Source: Ulva prolifera (lineage: Eukaryota > Chlorophyta > Ulvophyceae > Ulvales > Ulvaceae). Taken from it: a stretch of 64,000 bases of DNA. Location of the stretch: assembly GCA_023078555.1 (NCBI GenBank), contig CM041201.1:4719713-4783712 (forward strand), read 5' to 3'. Positions within the stretch are counted from its first letter, which is position 1, and each line of letters opens with the position of its first letter. Of this stretch, positions 22,720 to 33,165 are shown one piece after another. The position numbers and the translations under genes were made by a program. The notes beneath the pieces were generated by a model. The model saw nothing but the letters and a program-made list of their open reading frames with translations. It had not been told where the DNA came from and did not search any database.

Positions 22720-23578
22720 GCTCTTGTCACGGATCGGCCTGTGAACAAGTCAGGCACAGCACTACGCTTACCAGGACGGGCGCATCAGATAGCTCAACCC
22801 CACACTGACCTTGCCTGTACACTAATTCTCATTGTGATGCAGCATGCACCTCTCGGTTGCTTCGCAGACGCGCGCTTCATGTGGCAGCTGTGCGCGAGAG
22901 CGTGGCTTCGGGTGAACTGACACGAGACTTTTTAATACTGTGTATGCGCCGCATAAAGCATGTTGCCCGACACAATTTCATCCTCGAAACTGAATCTTGG
23001 CTACCGACCCCGACCAGGGATCGCTTGCAGCGATTTGGACCCAGAAGTAGGAGATGTGTTGAGCCAGTTCACCTGGGGACAGTCCAGTGGGCAATGTGGT
23101 TGCGGGCAGCGTTGAAAGACTTCGGTCAAGGCCAAACTCAGGTCAGCTTGTCTCGATGCCTGTTGACCACCGATTCCTTACGCCACAGCACAAAGCAGTA
23201 TTTACATACATTCAGTTGTATTGCCCGGAGGCCGACGGCCACAGCCTGGACCAGCAGCCCGCAGGCCTCCCCATCCTGTCCTGCTCCGCCCACAGCCGCA
23301 CAGCCTCTCTCATATGGAACATGTAAACGCCAGCCCGGGCGGCTGTACAATCGCAGAGCCACAACACAGAGCGGCTTGTCCGAGCATGCCCCAAAAGCAA
23401 GCGCCCACGCCTGTGCAGGCGCACCCACGTCCAGCGCGGCCAAGCCCACCGCGGCATCACGTCTCCACGGGCCACCGCCTCCTGGACGCCTGCGGCCCCG
23501 CACATTCCTGTGCACGCCCGCAGCGGCGCCAGCCAGCCGCCGGCCATGCTGGGCGTCCCCCCACTCGAACTTGCGGCC
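22720..23578. other. Intergenic region, cytochrome b5 to phosphorylase
   Basis: About 860 bp that should hold the cytochrome b5 promoter and the phosphorylase 3' UTR. Open frames at 22857-23582 (+) and 23138-23607 (-) lack domains and look like chance frames in GC-rich DNA. Confidence 0.45.
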
Positions 23579-26500
23579 CTAGGGCACCGGCACGGCGCAG
23601 GGCTCACACTTCCAGATGCGCTCGTTGTAGGTGCGGATGGTGCGGTCGCTGGAGAAGAAGCCGCTGCCCGCCGTGCTCAGCACGCTCATGCGCTGCCACT
23701 GCATCTGGTCCTTGTACACCTCGTCGATCTTGTCCTGCACACGCGAGCCACAGCGGCTGAGCAGCAGCGGGGCACATGTGGACGCCCCGGGCGGGGGCGG
23801 ACTAGGGGGGGTGCACCATTTCGCACCGACCGCGCCGACACCACGCTGCGGAGCCGGGAAGGCAAGCAGGGCAGTTCATCTCATGCGGACAGTCCTGGGT
23901 GCCTCGGCTTGATGCGAGGTGGCCCCCCGGCACATGGGCGCCCAGGGGGGGGGGGGGGGTCTGCCGCCACACGTCGACGCGCTGGTCAGAACGCCCCGCT
24001 GGCGCTAGATAGCATGTGAGTCACATCACAATGCACACAGACGCGCGGCTCGAAAGCTGCACTGCAAGTCACAGCCTCCCCTGCGAATGCAGGGGCTGCA
24101 GGGGACACCGGCGGCACGCATGAGGCGGCAGAATTGAGCAGGACGCCGCGCCGGGCCGGGGGGAGGTGGGGGGTCGCACCTGGATGTCGATGTAGCCCTG
24201 GAAGTCATTCGCCACGAGGTAGTGGTCCGTCGTCTCGAGGGTGTCCACAAGGGGCGCAAAGTAGTCTTGCCAGCCAAAGTGGCCCGTCTTGATGAGGTCG
24301 AGCACCTCGTTGAATCGCGGCGGCGGCTTAAACGAAGACCGGCTCGCCCGTAGCCCCGCCACCTGCACCACCACTCAACTGTTTACCGCGCTCCTGCTCC
24401 GCTGGGTAATCCAAACAAGATCCCTGGCACATGGGCTGCACGCACTGCCCCACGGCCCCATGCGATCGCTAGAGCGCAATCACATCACCAGGCTGTTCAG
24501 CCCCCCCAACAACCTAGTGATAAATCGGGTCAGATTTCACGCAAATTACATCGGCGGCGTATTTGACGGCCTGCACTTGGTGCATGTGCCATTTTCTCGA
24601 CTGTCCCGTGCAGCAGGCAGGGGTGGGGGGCGGGAGGGGGAAGGGGGCGCGCCTCCTCCTTGCGCGCGCCGAAGATGAACATGTTCTCGGCACCGATCTC
24701 CTCCGCAATCTCGACATTCGCACCATCCATCGTGCCGAGGATGAGGCTGCCGTTCATGCAGAACTTCATGTTGGACGTGCCCGACGCCTCCGTGCCCGCC
24801 GTGCTGATGTGCTGGCTCAGCTCCGACGCGGGGATGACCATCTCCGCCGACGACACGTTGTAGTCTGGCATGAAAACCACCTGCACGCGCCGCGCCGCCA
24901 TTAGCACCATGCGCGCGATCAAACATACCTACAGCTCACGGCTGCGGGAAAGTGAGCAAGGGCCCATGCCTACTCACCCACCCCGAAGCCGGCCGCCTCA
25001 CGAGTCTCGCAGCGAATTCCGCTCGATCGACAGGTCGCACCGCAGACAACGGCGGCCTGCAGACCTCGCACGGACAGCGGTCATGCGGGTGGGGGCACCA
25101 CGGGGGGGGGGGGGGGGGGGGGGGGCAACTGCTGCTGGCGTGTTCCTGCTCGCGCACAAATACATGGATGCCTTGTCCGGTCGCGGACTCATGAGCGCAT
25201 AATGCAACAGTGCATGGCAGATGAGTGGCGGGCGGAGGGGGCGCGCGCCTTGAGGAGGTCACCGACGTCCTCGTCCTCGTTGACCTTGTCCGCGACGGCG
25301 CACACGAGCTTGATGATGCGCTTCGCGAGGTCGTAGCCCGGCGCGGCCTTGCCGCCAATGACGACGACGCGCGGCACGACGTCCGCGCGCTCCTCCGGCG
25401 CCATCTCCTTGATGCGCAGGTACCGGTGCACGATGCCGAGGACGTTGAGCAGCTGCCGCTTGTACTCGTGGATGCGCTTCACCTGCACCGCGCCCCACCG
25501 TCACGCTGCGTGCTGCGCGCGCTCCGGGCAGCAGAGTTGCCGCGGAATGCAGTCGCAGCGCCGAGCTGAGAGTCAGCTCTGCAGGGGCAGGAGGGCGGAG
25601 GTAGCCTGCCACAGGGGCCGATCACGGCCGCATGTGCACAGAGCTGGGTGCCATGGATGCGCCCCTACCAAAAACAGAAGCACCTCCACCGGTGCGCAGG
25701 CACTTCAGTGACCAGCGGGGTGCAACTCAGAGATACAGGCACACTCACCTGAGTGCCACCTCGTGCCTGCGTAGGAGCATGGTGGCGCGACAGAGACGCA
25801 TGCAACCCCCCCGCGCTGGCGTGCACCAGTGCTCGCGCTTCCATGCGGCAGCCTGCGTGGCAGGGTGGCCACTCACATGGCGCGGCACGAAGAAAACAAA
25901 AGCCCTGGGGCGCAGACCCCAGGCGCGCGGAGGAGCGCGGAGGGAGGGGCGCGTGCCTGGACGTCAAACATGACGTTGGGGTCGACGGTGACGCCGGTGC
26001 GCTCCTTGAGGTACGCCGCCGCGCGCTTCTTCGCCTGCAGCTTCACGGCCGCCCAGCGCTTCAGGAACGCCTCGTCGTCCGCCGCCGCCTCTAGGCCCCG
26101 CAGCTGCGGCAGGTCCCTGCACGCCACACCCGCGCTCCACACACCTCCAGGCCCCGCGCACAAGATACGGCATGCGTTGCACAGCTGCCGCCGCCCCTGC
26201 GACGGCTCCCGTTCCCGGGACTTGCGCCGGTTCTTGATGCCAACGCCGCCGAGAACTAGAGGTCGAGGGGAGAGCATTCGTACACCCCGCAGCACTCCGC
26301 CTCACGCGGCCCGGCACCGAGCTGCATGTGAGCAAAGCAGGGAAGGGCGGGGCGCGCACCGGATCCAGTCCTCGGAGCCGAGGCGCTCTGAGATGAGCTC
26401 GCGTAGCGGCTCGTTGCAGAAGGCGAGCCACCGGCGCTGCGTGACGCCGTTCGTGACGTTTGTGAACTTGTCGGGCCACAGCTCCGCAAACTCGCGGAAG

Positions 26501-29460
26501 AGGTCTTCGCGGAGAATTTCGGAGTGAATGGCCGCGACGCCGTTCACGGTGTGCGCAGTGATCACCCCAAGGTACGCCATGCGCACCAGCTTCTCGCCAG
26601 ATGCGCCTGCATGCATGAGTGCCCCTGCCTCACAGTCGCGCGCACTGGGCCAGTGCGAGTGATGCCGCCGGCGGTGCAGGCGCATGTGGGCATTGCACAG
26701 ACCAATAGCGGCAGGCCATGCACTACAGCTCCAGTGCTGATGCTGCTGGCGCTCCAAAGCGATGGTGCAGCAAGGGGGGTGCTAGCAGGGTGGGGAGACA
26801 GTGCTGCGACTGGCCACTCAGCTGCAGTCTCTGTGGGAGCAGACGCCGTGGACCAGGCGTTCCCGCCGCCCACCACCCACTTGGCGCGTTCTGTCCATCC
26901 GCCTGAGCCCCCACAGGTGCAGGTTCAGGCAGGGCACACGCATGCGGCTCATCTTCTGCAGCTGATGCAACAGAACGGATGGTTGACAGCAGATGATGCA
27001 AGCGGCGTGGGGCGCACCGTCCTCGATGATGCTCATGCGGGAGATGCGGCCCCAGTCGTCGCCGAACTTGGAGCGCAGCTGCTGCAGGAAGCGCCAGTTG
27101 ATGTCGTAGATGATCTGCATGTGGCGCGGCAGCAGGCGCTCCATGAGCGGCACCGGCCACCGCTCGAGCGCCTCGGGCATGACGGTGTGGTTCGTGAACG
27201 CAAACACCTTCTGCGTGATCTCCCACGACTTGGTCCACCCAAGGCCGTTCTCGTCCATGAGCAGCCGCATGAGCTCCGGGATCGCGATCGTCGGGTGAGT
27301 GTCGTTGAGCTGGAAGGCCACCTTGTCCGGGAACGCCTCAAAGTCGTCGCGGCTCGCGCCGTTGCTCTCCTTGAACCGCCGTACCACGTCCTGCACCCCA
27401 CCCACTCCTGTATCGATGCAAATGCCAATGTCAATCCATTTGTCGGCGACATCCAAGTACGATATCCATAACGTCTGAACGACCACGGCAGATGCCGAGG
27501 GCAATACCACCTGACGCTGCCCTCAGATACCTGATGACCACAGGTGCTGCATGCTGCGGGCTCACAGCGTGGAACCAAACGGCACAAAGAAACGTGTGCT
27601 CAGCCCATCGATGTAGTTGTTATAAAAGGCAGTGAAAATTGCAGCAGGCGGGTCCCGCTGCATGCGGCACCAAGGCCGCGTGGCACCAATGGATCAAGTA
27701 GGACATGCCCGCAGGCGGGAGGAGGCGTGGGCGGCGGGCGCACCTGCAGGGTAGCGGAGACAAAGAAGTGCTGCTGCTTGAGGCGCAGCTCCTTGCCCTC
27801 GTAGGTGCGGTCGTCGGGGTAGAGCACGGACGACAGCGTCTCAGCGCGCTGCTTCGCGAGGATAGCCTGCACGTAGTCGCCCGTGTTGAACGCCTCGAGG
27901 TCAAACTCCTTGTCCGGCTTGGCCGCCCACAGGCGCAGGTTGATGGTGTTGCGCGTGTTGAAGCCCGGGATCGGGTTGTCGTGCGCCACCGCCGTGACCT
28001 GGTCCGCCGCGTTCCACCTGCACACCGCGCCGCGCCTCACCAAACACTCCCACGCATGCATTCTGCCGCCGCCACGAGCCAGACGCGTCCACCTCCACGC
28101 CGATGTGCGCCACAGCATGCATGTGAACGCACAATCGCAACACAACAAATCATCAGACCAGGTTCGTGTGGAGTGCCCCCCAGCTGTCCCGCACCGACCC
28201 GCAGGCACGCGGTGCAGGTGTGTGTGGACGAGCGCGGCCGCCCATTCAGGCCGCCTGTTGCATGCATGCATGCATGCATGCGTGGCATGCCCGGGTGGCG
28301 GCTCGACGCACCGGAAGGCCTGCTTGCCGCCCTCGTCGTGCACGGAGACGTGGCCGTAGAACTTGACGTTGTACGTCACGTTCAGGCGCTCGATCTCCCA
28401 GGGGTTGCCAAACATGAGCCAGTAGTCGGGCTGCTCGTGCTGGAAGCCGTCCTTGATGCTCTGCCGGAACATGCCGTACTGGTAGCGGATGCCGTAGCCC
28501 CAGGCCGGCAGGTTGAGTGTGGCCATGGAGTCCAGGAAGCAGGCGGCGAGGCGCCCAAGGCCGCCGTTGCCGAGCGCCGCGTCGCGCTCCTGCACGCCAG
28601 CGCGCGTCAGCCCGGCGCCGCAGCCAGCTGCTCCGGCGGCACACCGTAGGTGCGCAATGGCTCATGCCCCCTCAGACATAGCCCAGGGGAGAGAGCTCCA
28701 CAGGGGCGGGAAGGGGGGCGGGGGTCTGACAAGACGAGTTGCAAAAAGAAAGGTGGAGCTGTGATCGCGGAGGAGCTGAGGTGCAGGCGATTGGTGGATG
28801 CACGCACACACGTGAGATTATGGGCTTAAAGTGCACTGGCTACCGCTGTGTACTGCTCGTCAGCCCGACGCCCCATCCCCGCCCTCCTGATTCTGCCATG
28901 CATGCAGGCCCCCACTGAAGCCCCGGCCCGGACTGAAGCCTGCCTCGCATCCATCCCCACATAGCACCACGGCCGACCCCCAGCCTGCCCGGCCATGCCA
29001 CTGCTGGCCACACGCTGCGGCCACCTCCCGGCCCCGACCTGGTGCCCCACCGCAGCCCCACATATTCCGCAACGCCGGCGGCCCCGCCCACCCCGGCCGC
29101 TGCCCACCCGCCACCCCCAGCGCGCAGCACGCACCTGCGACGCGAGCTTCTCGAGGTCGTAGCCGAGCTCCATGATGGCCTCCTTGTAGGCGGGCTGCAC
29201 GTCGAGGTTGAAGAGCGCGTTGGTGAGGGAGCGGCCCATGAGGAACTCCATGGAGAGGTAGTACACGCGCTTCGGGTTCGCCTCGCGCTGGAACGTCTGG
29301 GTGTCGTTCCAGACCTCGATGAGGCGGTCGCGCAGAGAGTGCGCGGCGGCGAGGTACGCCTCGAGGTCGTCGAAGTTGTAGCGCGAGCGCGCCAGCGTGT
29401 ACTCGACGTGCGACACGATGCTCTCCTGGATCGAGAGGACGTCGTTCTTGAGGTACGTGT
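23579..29460 (-). CDS. Alpha-glucan (glycogen/starch) phosphorylase, 5' exon not found
   Basis: Releases glucose-1-phosphate from alpha-1,4-glucan, GT35 family. Ten exons join in phase: 29460-29135, 28589-28312, 28017-27744, 27390-27018, 26606-26360, 26116-25957, 25482-25249, 24880-24653, 24362-24180 and 23734-23579 (TAG). They give about 820 residues, nearly the full length of the family. Motifs in order: [89 protein letters not shown], and [15 protein letters not shown] with the PLP-binding lysine. The C-terminus has [20 protein letters not shown]. No long plastid-type insert is seen. The first visible exon enters in phase 1, so a start exon lies upstream, probably in 29470-30700; I could not place it. 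The compartment is therefore open. Three introns need GC donors. Confidence 0.95.
23945..23959. repeat. 15-base G tract in phosphorylase intron
   Basis: An uninterrupted run of 15 G on the + strand, which reads as C in the phosphorylase pre-mRNA. It lies in the last intron (23735-24179). Confidence 0.85.
25102..25125. repeat. 24-base G tract in phosphorylase intron
   Basis: A run of 24 G on the + strand, in the intron between 24880 and 25249. It reads as C in the pre-mRNA. Confidence 0.85.
28261..28281. repeat. (CATG)n simple repeat
   Basis: Five perfect CATG units plus one base lie in the second phosphorylase intron. The same GCATGC/TGCATGCA word recurs across the window. Confidence 0.85.
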
Positions 29461-30738
29461 CTGCATGCACATGCGGCGCGGTCGGTGCGGAGTGGAGGCG
29501 GGGACGAGCGCCGATCAGCGGCTCCGTACTCTGCCGCCCCCGTACGCGCTGAGGCTGGGGGGGGAGGGGGGACGGATCCTGCCCTTACGGGCCGTCCAAG
29601 TGGCAGTGCAAGTCAGTCACCTTGTGGGTAAACCAAGGTGCCAGTGCAGCAGGGGCGCATAGTGAAATCTGGTGGAAGAAAGCAGAGAGGTCGCGGGTGC
29701 AGACCTCGGGGGGCGTGCGGAGTGGATACGAGGCGAGGGCAACGTGGTGGCAGTGGAGGAATTGCGCAGGGCAGTCGGGGAGTGGTGGCATGGCGCCAGC
29801 AAGCGAAGGCCCTCCCTTGCTGTGGACACATGGCGGGGCACGACACAGTGCTGCGCACACGTGGCCTTGCATGACCTTGGTTCTCACCAATGCCATGCAA
29901 CGCCGTGTGTGTAGCATGCTGGGCACAGTGGTCGTGTGGGACAGGCAAACTCGACAGGTCTGGGGGTGTGGGAGCGAGCTGTAGCAGCAGAGGGCAGGGG
30001 GCTTCGGAGATGCGTTCGGCCCACGTAGAGCTCAGGATGCAGGACGTGCTGTGTAATGTAGTGTTATTGGGTTTTCTAGTTGGTGAAGCCCAAATCATGG
30101 GCGCTCTGCAGGTTTCAAGAATCTGCAACAGTGTCGTGTCACACTGTACGCGCCATGGCAGGGTGAGGGCTCGCAGCACTGGTGCTCCCGGTCGTCCAGA
30201 GTTGTCGATGGTCGCTTAGAGATACGGAGAAAGTGGATCGTCGTGTACTTTACTTGACATGGTGCAATGTGAGGAGCACGATGCCGACACAGATGTGCAC
30301 AGTCCCTGCTGCCGATAGCATGCAGATGGACATGCGCCAAACCGACTAGACAGCACTTGCTACACGACACTGAGTCGACCACGCCCTCGGCACATGTATG
30401 CTGAGTGATTCAAGTGGCTTACAATCATATGCGAGGTCGGTGGGCGAAGTTGGGGTTGAGGGTGCAGCCCTGTCTACGGTACACGGTTGCTAACAGGGAA
30501 GATGAATACAGTAGGAGTGACGCAGGCTAGCGTCTGCGCAGATTTCGGATGGGTAAGCTAATCTGGGGCATGGAATGTTCAGGCTGTCAAACCAGGCATG
30601 AGGATGTCACGGGTAGAAGCAACAGAGCTGACCCTGCATTATCGATCTAGGCACTACCACAGCTCAGACGTGCAACTTAATCGACAGCTGTGAGGGTCAA
30701 GTGCGGTCAGATTCGGAAGTGCCAAGCGTGAAGTGACC
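29461..30738. other. Region upstream of phosphorylase; should hold its first exon and promoter
   Basis: The phosphorylase frame enters its first visible exon in phase 1, so at least one coding exon must lie here or beyond. Minus-strand open frames at 29613-30179 have no phosphorylase-like sequence, and no ATG with a matching donor could be singled out. The rest of the span looks non-coding. Confidence 0.5.
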
Positions 30739-31431
30739 CTAGCCTGGGTCACTGTCAAATGCAGCTATACTTTGCGCGCGATTTTGATTGCCGGTAAAGG
30801 AGCAGGCGGCAGCGATAGGGCAAGACAGGACCACACCCATGAGAGCCGTTGTTGTTGAGCCACGCTCCGGAGCGCCAGTCTTGGCGAAAGATGGACGCCC
30901 CTTCATCGGGCGTCCATCAACAACTGCCTTGAGCGCTGCTTCCAGAGAAGCAAGCTCTGCTGCACCAACAATCTGCTTGCCTTCTAGATCAACAATGTAG
31001 AAAGCGTCATTCACTTCGTCCCCTGTGGTGGAAACATCTGCCTTCAGGACGTCCATGCCCAAGTCACGGAAGAGACCGGTGACCGCCGTCAGCAGGCCTG
31101 GATGATTTTTGCCTGTGACTGTGACAACTGTGTATTCACTGCTTTCATTATCAATAGAGACTCGATTTGTTGGCGCGTTCATTCCCAACGCCCCGTCTGT
31201 CTGCTGCGCCAGCGCGACCGGATGGCGAGAACGCTTGCATTGATTAGCGCTGGAGATTCTTGCACTATTAATGCGACACAAACGCGCTGAGTTTCTACGG
31301 CCACAAAGGGCCCTTGTGAAACCCATGCCGACCAACGGGCGAGATATGAAACCAGTCGCTTTCCGGAAATGCTCGGAGATGCACAGAAGCAAGCAGGCTT
31401 GGCAGATGAATCTACCGCAATCGTTAGCCAT
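30739..31431 (-). CDS. ACT-domain protein, probably plastid (ACR-like)
   Basis: ACT domains bind small ligands, often amino acids, and tune metabolic enzymes. The uninterrupted frame from ATG 31431 gives about 230 residues; ATG 31326 is an alternative start. The N-terminal half is rich in Arg, Ser and Ala (GFTRALCGRRNSARLCR), consistent with a transit peptide. One ACT domain is clear: YTVVTVTGKNHPGLLTAVTG, then LFRDLGMDVLKADVSTTGDE and NDAFYIVDLEG. It resembles the ACT-repeat proteins of plants, whose chloroplast members ACR11/ACR12 act in nitrogen metabolism, but only one ACT unit is visible here. After it come a helix (ELASLEAALKAVVDG) and a tail of about 50 residues that may be real or may run past an unseen splice donor. 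The ligand cannot be told from sequence. Confidence 0.75.
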   Translation of the reverse strand: MANDCGRFICQACLLLCISEHFRKATGFISRPLVGMGFTRALCGRRNSARLCRINSARISSANQCKRSRHPVALAQQTDGALGMNAPTNRVSIDNESSEYTVVTVTGKNHPGLLTAVTGLFRDLGMDVLKADVSTTGDEVNDAFYIVDLEGKQIVGAAELASLEAALKAVVDGRPMKGRPSFAKTGAPERGSTTTALMGVVLSCPIAAACSFTGNQNRAQSIAAFDSDPG

Positions 31432-33165
31432 GCTCTTCTTCTGATCACGGTCGCCGTGATCGTACACTGCAAGCGAGGCTGCCCACAGTCGCGCTGAATT
31501 CAAACACCCAAAACAGGCGCCCCATGGACTCGAAGTTTGGGCACACGGACGCGATTTTCAGCGGTGTCCCAGGACAGTGCGTGTTAGTGAGATACATGTT
31601 CTAGGCTAGGTTTATAAGCAGGTTTACTCGGTACACGCAACTCGGAAACTACAGTTTGGCGCGTATATCGTAGATACACGCAGAGTCTCCACTGTACTGT
31701 CTCTGCAGCACTGCGTGTCGCTAAAAAAATCGAGAATTCTTTACAACTGTTTGAGTCAGCTCAAGATCGGTGTTGACGCATCTGACTGGCTGCCCGTGAG
31801 GTTTATTCTCCTGTACAGTTCTGTCGCTGATGCCAGTATGGCTGCGCATACAGTTCTGCATCCCTGCCAGGCCAGATGCAGTTCGCACAGCGATGTGCGA
31901 CACCAAGGCCTCGGGAATCGATTGCTTAAATTCTCTGTCTGCAAGCAGGCTTGAGCTTGATGTTAATTCGATACTCGAATCAGGAACAGATCTATTGTAC
32001 CTGGTATGAACACGGCACAGTCCGATCGTGTGGCAGGTTGATAGCGGTGGATGCCAAGCATAGAGGCGCATGTGACATCTTGTATGTATCACGTGTACTG
32101 ATGAGGCTTTTTATGGCTGCGCGGGCTGACCGCGCACACGGATTCCGTCGTCCGGGCCGTGTGACATCCACGCTCGCAGAGAATTATCTATTGCCGCAGA
32201 TGAGTTGCAATGCCCAATGAGATTGCTGTCTGCTGCTGATGCCATGTTGTCGAATGGGCGTTGTGATGTTAGCTGAGCGATATGTGGTCGAACGGCGGAC
32301 ATCATTTGAAACCACTGTCGGGCCAAGTGAATGTAGCCGGTGCATTTGAGAGTACAGTGGTCAGCACGCAATACATATACGTCAAGTTTTGCTCTCTTTG
32401 TCTTATTCACAGGCCTTACCAGCGTTGTGTTTTTGTTATCATCTGCCATTGATCACGACAGCGCGCAAGCCTCGTCATCATGCCCATGCATGCTGCTTCG
32501 CGGCACCTAATTCCGCCAGTTCCCGGACAGCTAAGAAACCCTTCCTGAGTGACAATCTATGTGTTTGGTGCTGTGTTATGGTCGGTATGGAAGCCGGGAT
32601 TTCACATATCCTGTTCGAAGGGCAACGCTGGTACTTGTGCTCGCGTATCGCAGACTTGTGGCGCGCTCGGACATTGCAGGTCTTGAGAACCTTTGCAGCT
32701 GTTCAGTTGGTGCGGCTTTCTGTTTAGTAGCACGTGTCGGTGACCTCCGCGTGCCCAGTCACATAAGAAGTCTACGTGTTCTTCCCTTGTTCTGTAAATG
32801 GACGTCCGCCGCTGGCAGATCATTCCAGTGCCTTGGAATTGAAGCGTCGATAGTCTTGCTGTCAATCTTCTCGAAGCGGAACTTTTGTAGTTTGTCTACT
32901 GCAGGCTTAGCACCATAGGTTGGCACGGGGTCGAAGCTCGTTGCCTAGCTATCACATAGGCGCGTCATTTGAACACAGTGGCCACTGAATCGATATTTTG
33001 TCGGCGTTTTGGTGCTTCAAGCCTGCGTGCGTGCTCGGTGTGGAGTTTTGGCCTGGGCACCTGACATTAGTGGGTTTTGTTGTCTGCTCGCCCAGAGCGT
33101 CTCTTGGTCTGGTTCACACATGATCAAGCGCGCTAAATTCAGGCTACCCTTCTGTTTCAAGTTGT
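31432..33165. other. Intergenic region, ACT protein to LCAT4-like gene
   Basis: About 1.7 kb between divergent genes. It is lower in GC than the coding areas, with only short frames and no domain. It should contain both promoters; I see no clear core element. Confidence 0.5.

Noticed and set aside
23945-25125. G tracts as telomeric or assembly-gap sequence
   Set aside because: They are pure homopolymers inside introns of an intact gene and lack any telomere unit.
26524-28649. Two plus-strand open frames of over 300 codons
   Set aside because: Antisense to phosphorylase exons with invariant motifs; their His/Val/Arg-rich translation mirrors the codon bias of the real strand.
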